Shown one piece after another: positions 37,618 through 46,017 of a DNA stretch of 64,000 nt; position 1 is the stretch's first letter, and the number at the start of each line of letters is the position of its first letter. The position numbers and the translations under genes were made by a program. The notes beneath the pieces are model-generated. The model worked only from the letters and a program-made list of their open reading frames with translations, had not been told where the DNA came from and ran no database searches. Source of the DNA: Nostoc sp. MG11. GTDB lineage: Bacteria; Cyanobacteriota; Cyanobacteriia; Cyanobacteriales; Nostocaceae. Where the stretch lies: contig NZ_JACXXN010000006.1 of NCBI RefSeq assembly GCF_014904695.1, forward strand, positions 248,001-312,000, read 5' to 3'.

Positions 37618-38013
37618 ATGAATGGACAGCCTTTAATTTTGGTTGTAGAAAAAAATCTACATGATTTAGAACTGCTTAATTCTCACCTAGGAATATTAAA
37701 TTTTTCATGCATTTGTACCAAACAAGGGGTGAGGGCTGTGATCTTGGCACAAAATTATCAACCAGATTTAATTCTGCTAGATATGATACTGTCTGATTTA
37801 AGTGCAAACCAAGTTATTAATTATCTCAAACACAATCCAAAAACTGCTGCTATCCCAATCATTGCAGTAAAACCCTTAATAAGGCTACACGAGTACCCTT
37901 GTAAGATGATCGTAGGCTCTGATGACTGCATTACTAAACCCTATAATTTTAATCAATTAGAAGTGGTTATTTGCCGTCATCTCAATCAGATAAGTTTCTT
38001 ACATTCGACTTAG
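37618..38013 (+). CDS. Atypical single receiver domain protein
   Basis: A 131-residue stand-alone receiver domain. The phosphoacceptor candidate D55 (LILLDMILSD) and the lysine in DCITKPYN are kept. The acidic pair before it is E11-K12 (VVEKNLHD) where DD or ED is expected, and the switch Thr/Ser is replaced (IIAVKP). Mg2+ binding is therefore doubtful, and it may act unphosphorylated. It convergently overlaps the DUF2294 gene by 32 bp. No kinase is adjacent. Confidence 0.8.
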   Translation: MNGQPLILVVEKNLHDLELLNSHLGILNFSCICTKQGVRAVILAQNYQPDLILLDMILSDLSANQVINYLKHNPKTAAIPIIAVKPLIRLHEYPCKMIVGSDDCITKPYNFNQLEVVICRHLNQISFLHST

Positions 38014-38386
38014 GAATAGATTCGGGATTACGAACTTCAGGCAACTGATTTAAGATTATAATAATCCCAGTACGACCTGTTGCCAAATTTGTGTTTGTCA
38101 TCAGGTCAATCACAGGTTGACTAATAATTTGTTCAATCAAACTTTTTAATTGTGGTTTAATTATTTTGTCTAAATATAATCGTATTTGTTCAGCTAGGCT
38201 ATCATAACCTCCATTCAGCAGAGTTGTCTCAGCTTGGGTTACAGAGTTTTCTAAAGAAATGACGATTTCAGTATCAAAAAAATGGCAAATTATTTGACTA
38301 GGACGTTGACCCAGTTTTTCATGATATAAATTTCTGATCTGCTGCGATATTTCTCTTTCTAGTTGTCCAATAGTAGGTTGTATCAT
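37982..38386 (-). CDS. DUF2294 family protein
   Basis: A 134-residue protein matching the DUF2294 pattern: LEREISQQIRNLYHEKLGQRP, ICHFFDTEIVISLENSVTQAE, then IRLYLDKIIKPQLKSLIEQI and TGRTGIIIILNQLPEVR. Members are small soluble alpha/beta proteins of unknown function, often found with stress or sodium-related genes. No signal peptide. Its 3' end overlaps the receiver gene in convergent orientation. Confidence 0.75.
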   Translation of the reverse strand: MIQPTIGQLEREISQQIRNLYHEKLGQRPSQIICHFFDTEIVISLENSVTQAETTLLNGGYDSLAEQIRLYLDKIIKPQLKSLIEQIISQPVIDLMTNTNLATGRTGIIIILNQLPEVRNPESIPKSNVRNLSD

Positions 38387-38722
38387 TATCGATTACAATC
38401 AATGCAAAATTCCAGTTTTTAGTAGTGAAATAAGAGTTGTTAATCTTTTACTATCTAGTAGAATATTCTTAGGATATTATTGCTATTGAATATTAAGTTT
38501 GCATTTCAATACAATGTATTCGCTATAGATTTTCCTCAAGCTCTTAAAGATTTAATCATGCCTGTAATGTCCGGTTAATTACTTCGCTGATGTCTTGGGC
38601 TTTTGAGTATTTGAATCAATAATTTGTTATTTGTCTCCTAATTTACTCAATGAGTATATCCCTCATCAGTTAGCAGGAAGATGAAAGGAAAAATCAGGTT
38701 ATTCTCTATACTTCCTGTCAGT
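38387..38722. other. 336 bp gene-free stretch
   Basis: A+T rich DNA between the DUF2294 gene start and the upp 3' end. I see no gene and no strong hairpin in it. Confidence 0.35.
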
Positions 38723-39358
38723 TTATTTTGTACCAAACAAGCGATCACCTGCATCTCCCAAACCGGGAATAATGTAGCCGTGTTCATCTAAATGGTTATC
38801 AATAGCAGCAGTATATAGAGGCACATCTGGGTGCATCTTACAGAAATGCTCAATACCTTCTGGTGCAGCGAGCAAGCAGACAAACTTAATTGATAAGGGA
38901 TTAGTTGATTTGAGCCGTTCTACAGCGGCTACAGCTGAATTACCAGTTGCCAACATCGGGTCTACCACGAGCATATCCCGTTTGTCAACATCTTGAGGGA
39001 CTTTGAAATAATACTCAACAGGAATCAGAGTTTTCGGATCGCGGTATAGACCAATATGTCCCACCCGTGCTGATGGAATCAACTCCAGCATCCCATCCAA
39101 AATTCCTTGTCCTGCACGCATTACCGAAACTAGCACCAACTTTTTATCAGTGGCAAGCACTGGCGCATTCATGGGGGCTAGTGGTGTTTTAATCGGTTCA
39201 TATTTCAGTGGTAAATCCCGCGTTACTTCATAAGCTAACAGCAGACTAATTTCTTTGAGGAGAGTACGAAATTTTGTCGTGCTGGTTTCATCTCTACGCA
39301 TCAGCGTGAGTTTGTGCTGAATTAATGGATGTTCAATTAGCGTTACTTGATTGTGCAT
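38723..39358 (-). CDS. upp: Uracil phosphoribosyltransferase (Upp / URC6 role)
   Basis: A 211-residue type I phosphoribosyltransferase making UMP from uracil and PRPP. Motifs are [14 protein letters not shown] (78-91), the PRPP loop [14 protein letters not shown] (129-142) and the uracil-binding [17 protein letters not shown] end. It is the third gene of a minus-strand set after URC1-like and URC4-like genes. In the URC pathway described from the yeast Lachancea kluyveri, a uracil phosphoribosyltransferase (Urc6) is one of the essential components, so here it may serve catabolism as well as salvage. A 141 bp repeat-containing gap separates it from the URC4 gene. Confidence 0.95.
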   Translation of the reverse strand: MHNQVTLIEHPLIQHKLTLMRRDETSTTKFRTLLKEISLLLAYEVTRDLPLKYEPIKTPLAPMNAPVLATDKKLVLVSVMRAGQGILDGMLELIPSARVGHIGLYRDPKTLIPVEYYFKVPQDVDKRDMLVVDPMLATGNSAVAAVERLKSTNPLSIKFVCLLAAPEGIEHFCKMHPDVPLYTAAIDNHLDEHGYIIPGLGDAGDRLFGTK

Positions 39359-39399
39359 ATTTTAGTTATTTGTCGTTTGTCATTAGTAGTTATCAAATG

Positions 39400-39490
39400 A
39401 TAAGAAGTCTGAGCGCCGGCTCCCGGCGAACAGAACTTCTCCTAAAGGAGACGCTGCGCGTAGCTTGCTTCCCCGAAGGGATACGGAGAC
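39400..39490. repeat. Hairpin repeats between URC4-like and upp genes
   Basis: GCGCCGGCTCCCGGCG, TCTCCTAAAGGAGA and CCCCGAAGGG-type short hairpins are strung together, with the recurrent wording CGTAGCTTGCTTCCCC, which also occurs near 45345. They lie inside the presumed operon. Confidence 0.55.
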
Positions 39491-39499
39491 TAATGACAG

Positions 39500-40738
39500 T
39501 TAGAATACAGTGCCATCACTTTCGATTTGGATAGGGGATTTACCACCCGTTCTGAGTTCAGCAGCAATTTTGCGCCCTGCTGTCCAGGTTCCCCCTTGCA
39601 GAATTCTTACTAGTGGTAGTTCTGCGGTACTCAGACCCAACTTTTCGCGCACTGTAACAGCGATTAGATCCAGTAAAATCACGGTGATGGCACGCCATTC
39701 AACTATAACTTCTGATGCTACCGAGTGGGGCGATCGCAAAATATCTGAATGTTTGACACTAATTAGTCCCAAGTCGAGACATAATCCCCCATTGCGATAC
39801 TCTGGTAATCCAGTCAGGACATCTAAACCAGTAATTGCCAAACCCAGTTCTTGTAGTGGTTCCAACAAAGAGTATGTTAGCCATTGGGACAGTTTGTGAA
39901 AGGGAACTAAACCATCATCTGCAACCTCTGGATGTTGCCAAACATCACCGAGATTAACCCCAGCAACTTCTAATCTTCCAGGCCAGATATCACTCAATCC
40001 TTCCAGAACAGCACTGAAAACAGTCGTAGCTGCTAACTGCCCGTTTTGAGATTGATCCAAAAGATAATTTACCAAATTCCCTGGACGAGGGTTTTCATTG
40101 CCAAAAAGATGAGGTGAAGAGAGTAGAACTTGACCTAATTTTTGTAATAATTTCCACCGCCCAGAAATTCCCACCAGCGGATTTTCTGCATTTACCTGAA
40201 ACCCATTTGCTAGTTCTGCTTCTGTAAATGCTTGTAATCTTTGAGTATCTACTTGCAGTAACTTCTCACGAGAAAAAGCCCCTTGACAAAACATCCGAAA
40301 ACTGGCTATGGCTAACCCTTCTGATCGCCCCAAACTCAACCCAGTTTCCGGCTCATAATAATACCAATTATTTCCCGCACCTGCATCTAACAACACACTG
40401 ACAATTGCTAAATCAAACTTAGCAGCAGCTTTAGCCAGAGGTGTTAGTCCTGCTAACTGACTATCTAACTGGGCTAATCGCGGCACATTCCCAGCCTCAA
40501 AATGCCGCCAACGACTATGAAACGGAATTTGTAAATCGGGGTATTCGCAGCGCATCACCTCAATTATATAATCTGCTACCCGTCCCAACTGCGTTAAATC
40601 ACAACTAAAATGCCGCGACTCTCCCACACTCACCAGTGCAAACAGTTGCCCACAACGCTCCCGAATCGCATCTGGCGAATGAAGATATGCAATCAATTCT
40701 TTCTGCGCTCTCTGCGCCTCTGCGGTTTGTATTTCCAC
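39500..40738 (-). CDS. URC4/Urg3 family protein (DUF1688), uracil catabolism
   Basis: A 412-residue protein of the DUF1688/URC4 family. Family blocks: YLHSPDAIRERCGQLFALV, FHSRWRHFEAG, LLDAGAGNNWYYYE, LSLGRSEGLAIASF, NGGLCLDLGLISV, VEWRAITVILLDLIA. In the URC (uracil catabolism) route, URC4 acts on a ribosylurea-type intermediate after URC1 opens the pyrimidine derivative; the exact reaction is not established. It starts 33 bp after the URC1-like stop codon and is clearly co-transcribed with it. Confidence 0.9.
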   Translation of the reverse strand: MEIQTAEAQRAQKELIAYLHSPDAIRERCGQLFALVSVGESRHFSCDLTQLGRVADYIIEVMRCEYPDLQIPFHSRWRHFEAGNVPRLAQLDSQLAGLTPLAKAAAKFDLAIVSVLLDAGAGNNWYYYEPETGLSLGRSEGLAIASFRMFCQGAFSREKLLQVDTQRLQAFTEAELANGFQVNAENPLVGISGRWKLLQKLGQVLLSSPHLFGNENPRPGNLVNYLLDQSQNGQLAATTVFSAVLEGLSDIWPGRLEVAGVNLGDVWQHPEVADDGLVPFHKLSQWLTYSLLEPLQELGLAITGLDVLTGLPEYRNGGLCLDLGLISVKHSDILRSPHSVASEVIVEWRAITVILLDLIAVTVREKLGLSTAELPLVRILQGGTWTAGRKIAAELRTGGKSPIQIESDGTVF

Positions 40739-40771
40739 TCTCCACTCCCCCAGTCCCCCACTCCCTGTCCC

Positions 40772-42037
40772 TCAATCTACCAAGTCTCGCCCCTTCACCT
40801 CAGCCAAACCACCAGTATCCAATACATCCCCTGTCGTGTAATATCCAGCGGCTTTCTTCGCCTCAATTTCTACCCGTGCATCTTGGGGGATTAAATCCTC
40901 TGGGATGGGGATTCGTTCCACAATTTCAATTCCTGCTTCAGTTATGGCGTTGTACTTGATATTACTCATCGATATCATGCGGTCAATGCGGGTAATACCC
41001 AGCCAATGCAACACATCTGGCATTAGTTCTTGGAACCGTATATCTTCTACTCCCGCGACACATTCTGTGCGAGCAAAGTACGCATCAGCGCGATCGCCTC
41101 CTTCTTGACGCTTCCGAGCATTGTAAACTAGGAACTTCGTCACCTCTCCTAAAGCACGGCCTTCCTTGCGACAATAGACAATTACACCAACACCGCCTTC
41201 CTGTGCTGTTTGCACGCATACTTCAATTCCATGTACCAGATAAGGGCGACAGGTGCAAATATCCGAGCCAAACACGTCGGAACCGTTGCATTCATCATGT
41301 ACGCGCACGGCTAGGGGTTTATTGGGATCGGCGATCGCAGCGATATCACCGATGATATACACTGTAACGCCCCCAATTGGTGGTAAAAAGACTTCCAAAT
41401 CTGATCGCGTTACCAGTTCTGGAAACATCCCCCCAGTTTGCTCAAATAAAGCGCGACGCAAATCTGCTTCTGTGATGCCAAAGCGTTTAGCAATTCCCGG
41501 TAAATACCAGACCGGTTCAATTGCAGCTTTGGTAACTACCAAATCACCACCGGGCTTCATAATTTTGCCATCCACCTGCAAACGCCCCTTATCTACAGCA
41601 TATTGCAATTCGGGCATATTGATGTGAGCTTGAGTGATGGCGATCGTTGGACGGATGTCATAGCCCTGTTGGTAATAGGATGCAAATACCTCAGATGCGA
41701 TCGCTCCAAATGGGTCAATAGAGACGATCTTATCAGGATCAGCCCAGCTAGGGTAGGGGCCGATCCGCTCTACCGGGGATGTGTTCGTCAAATCCGCTCG
41801 GTGATCTGACTGCAAAGCACCACTAGCCACTGCTAAAGCACGATAAACAGCATAACTGCCAGAGTGAGTCCCAATCACGTTACGGTGTGCATGTTTAGTC
41901 AGCGTTGCAATAATGGGGCCGCGTTGTATGGGGTCGGCTGCTCCCCAGTTAATTGCGATCGGTCTAGGGCCAAAGCTACTAGGATGAGAAGTGAGAACAA
42001 TATGCCTGGAAACGCTGTTTTGTTTTGGCATAATCAT
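40772..42037 (-). CDS. URC1-type GTP cyclohydrolase II-like protein
   Basis: A 421-residue protein of the long GTP cyclohydrolase II group used in uracil catabolism (URC1). The C-terminal half keeps the GCH II zinc site as HDECNGSDVFGSDICTCRP (three Cys) and the EGRALGEVTKF catalytic block. An additional N-terminal half (IVLTSHPSSFGPRPIAINWGAADP ... PPIGG) is absent from the roughly 200-residue RibA enzymes. Neighbours URC4 and upp support the uracil-degrading role over riboflavin synthesis. It is the first gene of the operon; its promoter would be in 42038-42310. Confidence 0.9.
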   Translation of the reverse strand: MIMPKQNSVSRHIVLTSHPSSFGPRPIAINWGAADPIQRGPIIATLTKHAHRNVIGTHSGSYAVYRALAVASGALQSDHRADLTNTSPVERIGPYPSWADPDKIVSIDPFGAIASEVFASYYQQGYDIRPTIAITQAHINMPELQYAVDKGRLQVDGKIMKPGGDLVVTKAAIEPVWYLPGIAKRFGITEADLRRALFEQTGGMFPELVTRSDLEVFLPPIGGVTVYIIGDIAAIADPNKPLAVRVHDECNGSDVFGSDICTCRPYLVHGIEVCVQTAQEGGVGVIVYCRKEGRALGEVTKFLVYNARKRQEGGDRADAYFARTECVAGVEDIRFQELMPDVLHWLGITRIDRMISMSNIKYNAITEAGIEIVERIPIPEDLIPQDARVEIEAKKAAGYYTTGDVLDTGGLAEVKGRDLVD

Positions 42038-42319
42038 TTGTTTTTTTTACTATGTTTATATGAACTATTTGTCACTAAGTATCTGTCAACTATCTATAGT
42101 CACTTTTTATTTTTAAAGTTTTGGTATTTTAATAATCAGTCAGTTATAACCTTACATCCTGAGTAAAGTATTAATAATATTGGTAAATATAAAAAATAGC
42201 ACATCAATTACCTGATTAGCAATGTTGCAAAAGAATTTAAAGATGACTTTAAAAATGACTTATGAGATATATTTTGTGAGAAAGTTGATAGTAAAGATAA
42301 ATCACCCAACTTGAAATTC

Positions 42320-42790
42320 ATGGATTCTTTATCTATTAATTCCTTACTTGAAGAGTTGAAAAATCCCGATGTCATAGTCCGCGAGCAGGCAACCAGAAAA
42401 CTTTGGCGGATCTGGTTTCAGCAAAAGGGAATATATGGGCTAGAAAGAATCGACCACAGTCAAAAATTACTAGATGCGGGGGAGATTACTGAAGCTGAAG
42501 CAGCTCTAACAGAGCTAATTAAAGACCAGCCAGATTTTGCAGAAGCTTGGAATCGACGAGCTTTTCTCTATTACAGTATTGGTAATTATCGAAAATCTCT
42601 CTCGGATTGTCAGAAAGCAGTGCAGTTAAATTCAATACATTTTGGTGCGCTTCACGGTATGGGCTTGTGTTATGGGGCACTAGGAGATTATGGTAAAGCT
42701 ATCCAAGCTTTTCAACGCGCTCTAGAAATCCAGCCCTATTCACTAGTGAATCAAAAGTTGATTCTAGAATGTACATTTAGAATCAGCTAA
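42320..42790 (+). CDS. Small TPR protein
   Basis: About 156 residues from ATG 42320 (a TTG at 42311 is in frame). A short N-terminal helical segment (LEELKNPDVIVREQATRKLWRIWF, HEAT-like) precedes two to three TPR units (residues 55-150: AEAWNRRAFLYYSIGNYRKSLSDC, GALHGMGLCYGALGDYGKAIQAF). Proteins with this N-terminal HEAT-like piece plus TPRs occur widely in proteobacteria and cyanobacteria. No signal peptide. Function unknown; likely a cytoplasmic adaptor. Confidence 0.8.
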   Translation: MDSLSINSLLEELKNPDVIVREQATRKLWRIWFQQKGIYGLERIDHSQKLLDAGEITEAEAALTELIKDQPDFAEAWNRRAFLYYSIGNYRKSLSDCQKAVQLNSIHFGALHGMGLCYGALGDYGKAIQAFQRALEIQPYSLVNQKLILECTFRIS

Positions 42791-42823
42791 AACAGCAGAT
42801 AGGAGAAAGCATTTTATTGTTTT

Positions 42824-43351
42824 ATGAATCTGTTTCCACCCTCATCAACAGCAATTCATCCCCTTAGTCGCCGCAATCTTATTCAATACAGTTCTGTCTG
42901 CATTAGTAGCAACATCAGGGCTACTTGTAGCAATTACAACCAAGTATTAACCACCAGTTCTCATCTGGATAAAGTTACATTTGGTACAAAGTGGATAGTA
43001 AAAGCTAAACACGGCGAATTTTATCAAGCGATTGCCACTGATACTTACAAAAACCACAGTTTAAATGTCACTATTAAAATGGGTGAACCTCAAGTTTCCA
43101 GTGGTACTCAATTTTTGATGGGGGATGCGGTAGATTGATTTATGGGTTATTGCAGTGATGTTGTGAACGCCATAGCGCAAGAAATTCCCTAAATTAGGGT
43201 AGCAGCAATCTCCTAGAAAAATCCCCAGTGTCTTATCGCCCATCCCAACACAGTAACTAAAACCTTTGCCGAACTCAAAGGCAAACTAATTTATATTATT
43301 GTTGCTAATATCAGCTATTGGTCTTTACTCCAAACAAGTCATCTGAAAAAT
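42824..43351 (+). pseudogene. NMT1/SsuA-type ABC binding protein pseudogene
   Basis: The intact start reads MNLFPPSSTAIHPLSRRNLIQYS with a twin-arginine or lipoprotein-like leader (RATCSN). It continues as LDKVTFGTKWIVKAKHGEFYQAIATDTYK and INM-type ligand-domain sequence typical of NMT1/THI5 and sulfonate-binding proteins. The same frame then has TGA (43136), TAA (43190) and TAG (43214), with homology running straight through: FMGYCSDVVNAIAQEIP, then CLIAHPNTVTKTFAELKGK, then TYWSLL-like text. No frameshift is needed. The gene is also too short (about 175 of 330 residues), so it is decayed. It may be a former substrate-binding protein of the nearby organosulfur genes or of a pyrimidine-precursor importer. 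Confidence 0.8.
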
Positions 43352-43461
43352 ATTAAGAGGGAAAAAAAGAGCATAAAAAAGATGAGCAATTCATGCGATC
43401 GCACAACCAACAAAACAAAGATCTTAGAGCTACTAACAGCTCACACTTTACCAGCTTCGGA

Positions 43462-44094
43462 TTAGTGTGAGTAGTTTATTAATCTTTGCTGCAAAACTTG
43501 TACAGAACCAATCGCAATCTGAATCAGAGGCCAACCTATTAAACAAATGAACGCGGCTTGACGAGTTTTAATATCTAAACCTTGGCGGACTGCTAGGATT
43601 ACCGCCAGCAAACTCCATACTGCCAGTATTAACTCTATCGGTCGTCCCAGTAAAGGAATTAGAGTTAAAAAATTTAGCACTTGTGGTGCATAGGCAAAAC
43701 CAATGGGATTAAGTAAATCTCCATAAGTAGGGTCTATTGGCTTTAACCACTGCCCAATTTTCCAAATCGAGAACGTCCACAAATAGTAACCTGCTACAAT
43801 ACTTAGGGCATCAATCAAAAGCGCTACTAATAGTATAGGGAGTGTAGCACGATTAATTAACAAAATTGCAGCACTTCCCAAAGCGTGAGAAAAGGCTGCC
43901 AAAATTACGATAGTTAAAGCTATTCGACGACTTTTTCGTGTATTCCGAGTATTTTTGTAGAGGCTGGAATTAAGCGTCAAGGCGTTTTTAAGCGTCTTAC
44001 GAACTCCCAGTTTTACTTCTTTATTATTAATGCGAACTTGCTTATCGCTCACGATGGATGAAAATAAGTGAAAGAATTTCATTATATGAAACAC
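43462..44094 (-). CDS. Yip1-like integral membrane protein
   Basis: A 210-residue membrane protein with a basic N-terminal tail and five predicted helices (about 58-80, 82-108, 130-152, 157-172, 178-198). The segment FAYAPQVLNFLTLIPLLGRPIELILAVWSLLAVILAVRQGL is typical of the bacterial Yip1 domain family. No catalytic residues. Its function in bacteria is unknown. It is divergent from the gene at 44143 with only 48 bp between starts, so the promoters overlap. Confidence 0.75.
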   Translation of the reverse strand: MFHIMKFFHLFSSIVSDKQVRINNKEVKLGVRKTLKNALTLNSSLYKNTRNTRKSRRIALTIVILAAFSHALGSAAILLINRATLPILLVALLIDALSIVAGYYLWTFSIWKIGQWLKPIDPTYGDLLNPIGFAYAPQVLNFLTLIPLLGRPIELILAVWSLLAVILAVRQGLDIKTRQAAFICLIGWPLIQIAIGSVQVLQQRLINYSH

Positions 44095-44142
44095 AATATA
44101 GGTAACATTTTAATCTTTTTTTAATAAGAGTTTGCTAATGCA

Positions 44143-45183
44143 ATGCTTCAATTTATTGAGCGGCTACTAGTATGGCTACGAGGTGAAACCTTAAAGCTGC
44201 TATTGTTAGCAGGGGTATTACTTCTTGTCTGGGGAACGCTATCGCCTGTGGGAACATTAGTGTGGTGGCTAAGTCAAAGTGCCGGAAGTTTGGGGTTGAA
44301 CAAGAACCAACGCAAGTTACCATCTGGAGTAAACACCAAGCGGTACCGTGTAGGAGGTCGCTCTACCGAAGCTGTTAAATCTACAAAAATTGACTGCTAC
44401 CTTATTTATCTACCAGGAGTCGGAGATTTTTCTGCCAATGAGGTAACTCCTGGCGAGGAATTTTTTCTCAAACATCTCATAGAACTTCATCCCAACTGTG
44501 TAGCGGTTTCGGATGTGTTCCCCTATTCAGTTGCTAATGAGAGTTTGGGAGGGCAAAGATTATTGGCTCCCTTGTGGCGTGCTGCTAAGGATGCAGACGG
44601 TTGGCTATCCAATGCAGATATTCTGATTAAAATTCGCAATCTTTGGCGGTTTGCCATTTCTGCGGATGAACGCTACGGCCCTATTTATAATCTGGGTATT
44701 GCTAATGCGATCATTGATCGCATGAATGCTGCACATCCGATGCCGCAATCCTCCAACCAACCTCTCAAGCTAGTTTTAATTAGCACTAGTGGTGGAGCAC
44801 AGGTGGCACTTGGAGCAGTTTCCTACCTTGAACAGAGGCTTAATGCAGAGCTTTTTGTAATTTCGGTTGGAGGTAGCTTCGATGGAAACACTGGTTTTGA
44901 TGAGGTTGACCACATGTATCACCTCCAAGGTCGTCGAGATTGGGTCGAGGACATTACCCGCTTACTGTTTGCCTCGCGTTGGCCTTTGACGGTTGGCTCT
45001 CCCTTTAATCAAGCCCGTCGTGAAGGGCGTTACACTGTTCAAGTTAGCGGCCCTCACGCTCACGATGGAGCAGAAGGCTATTTTGGTCAAGCATTTGTAG
45101 GAACGAGCAAAACCACTTACGTTGAATTAACGCTACAGAAAGTTAATCAACTCCCTATTTGGTCTAACCAACAAGGTGATTAA
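44143..45183 (+). CDS. Membrane-anchored alpha/beta-hydrolase-like protein
   Basis: A 346-residue protein. One or two N-terminal helices (LKLLLLAGVLLLVWGTLSPVGTLVWWLS) anchor a soluble domain. YLIYLPGVGDFSANE (oxyanion-hole-like), VLISTSGGAQVALGAVSYL (a strand-turn-helix with Ser in a nucleophile-elbow position) and the late His in VSGPHAHDGAEGYF together suggest an alpha/beta-hydrolase fold. I do not recognise a named family and cannot assign a substrate. It starts 48 bp from the divergent Yip1-like gene. A tandem-repeat region follows the stop codon. Confidence 0.65.
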   Translation: MLQFIERLLVWLRGETLKLLLLAGVLLLVWGTLSPVGTLVWWLSQSAGSLGLNKNQRKLPSGVNTKRYRVGGRSTEAVKSTKIDCYLIYLPGVGDFSANEVTPGEEFFLKHLIELHPNCVAVSDVFPYSVANESLGGQRLLAPLWRAAKDADGWLSNADILIKIRNLWRFAISADERYGPIYNLGIANAIIDRMNAAHPMPQSSNQPLKLVLISTSGGAQVALGAVSYLEQRLNAELFVISVGGSFDGNTGFDEVDHMYHLQGRRDWVEDITRLLFASRWPLTVGSPFNQARREGRYTVQVSGPHAHDGAEGYFGQAFVGTSKTTYVELTLQKVNQLPIWSNQQGD

Positions 45184-45492
45184 GCTCATCCCCCGGAAAA
45201 CAGCGCTCTTTATTTTAGGTCAAGGGTCAAGGGTCAAAGGTCAAAGGTCAAAAGTCATTGGTCATTAGTAAACCGTATTCTTCTTCCCTATTCCCCATAC
45301 TTCTCTACGAGAGGCTGCGCCAACGACTTCTCTACTGAAAGGCTACGGGTAGCTTGCTTCCCCGTAAGGGTACACTCACCTATTCCCCAGTCCCTCACTT
45401 AACAAAAATTAGGGTGTGACAGCCGCTCAACTGGTTAAAATTTCGTCAGAGTGGAGATAGAAGTTTTTATCTCACTTTTTCATAAAGCTTAA
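45184..45492. repeat. Heptamer and hairpin repeats downstream of the hydrolase-like gene
   Basis: At 45217-45268 the heptamer GGTCAAA/G is repeated about six times and then changes into GTCATTG units. From 45300 to 45375 hairpin repeats of the CGTAGCTTGCTTCCCCGTAAGGG type follow. The last 80 bp may hold the promoter of the Rieske gene. Confidence 0.6.
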
Positions 45493-46017
45493 ATGACTCA
45501 AATATTTGCAGCCCCAACCCAAATAGACCACTATGTCTGTGTTGCTAAACTTGCAGATGTTCAGGCAACGGGTAGTTTATTGGTTAAGAGTGAAAAACAT
45601 ACTATTGCTTTGTTTTACTCAGATAATCAAGTCTATGCAATTGATAATCGTTGCCCTCACATGGGTTTTCCGCTCCACGGCAGCACGTGCAAAGATGGCA
45701 TTATTACCTGTCCCTGGCATTATGCCCGCTTCGACCTCGCCAGTGGCGGAACTTTTGACTCTTGGGCAGATGATGTGCCTTCCTTTTCTGTAGAAATTCG
45801 AGATGGGGAAGTTTGGGTAAATCTAGATCCCCCAGTTGACCTCCATGCTCATCATTATCAGCGTCTTCAAGATGGCTTAGAACAGAGTATCTCGTTAGTT
45901 ATTGCTAAATCAACGATCGCCTTACTAGATATGGGAGCAGATCCCACTAAACCATTTCAGATGGGACTCGAATTTGGCACTCGTTACAACAAAGCATTGA
46001 AGTCAGCTATCCCTTAA
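45493..46017 (+). CDS. Rieske [2Fe-2S] protein
   Basis: A 174-residue protein with a complete Rieske cluster site: C54-x-H56 (CPHMGFPLHG) and C73-x2-H76 (CPWHYARFDL). It sits in an N-terminal domain of about 110 residues like that of nitrite-reductase small subunits and dioxygenase ferredoxins. The C-terminal 60 residues (helical, IALLDMGADPTKPFQMGLEFGTRY) are not part of the fold. A soluble electron carrier is the likely role, possibly for the oxygenases further downstream; that pairing is inference. It reads as a stand-alone gene. Confidence 0.88.
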   Translation: MTQIFAAPTQIDHYVCVAKLADVQATGSLLVKSEKHTIALFYSDNQVYAIDNRCPHMGFPLHGSTCKDGIITCPWHYARFDLASGGTFDSWADDVPSFSVEIRDGEVWVNLDPPVDLHAHHYQRLQDGLEQSISLVIAKSTIALLDMGADPTKPFQMGLEFGTRYNKALKSAIP

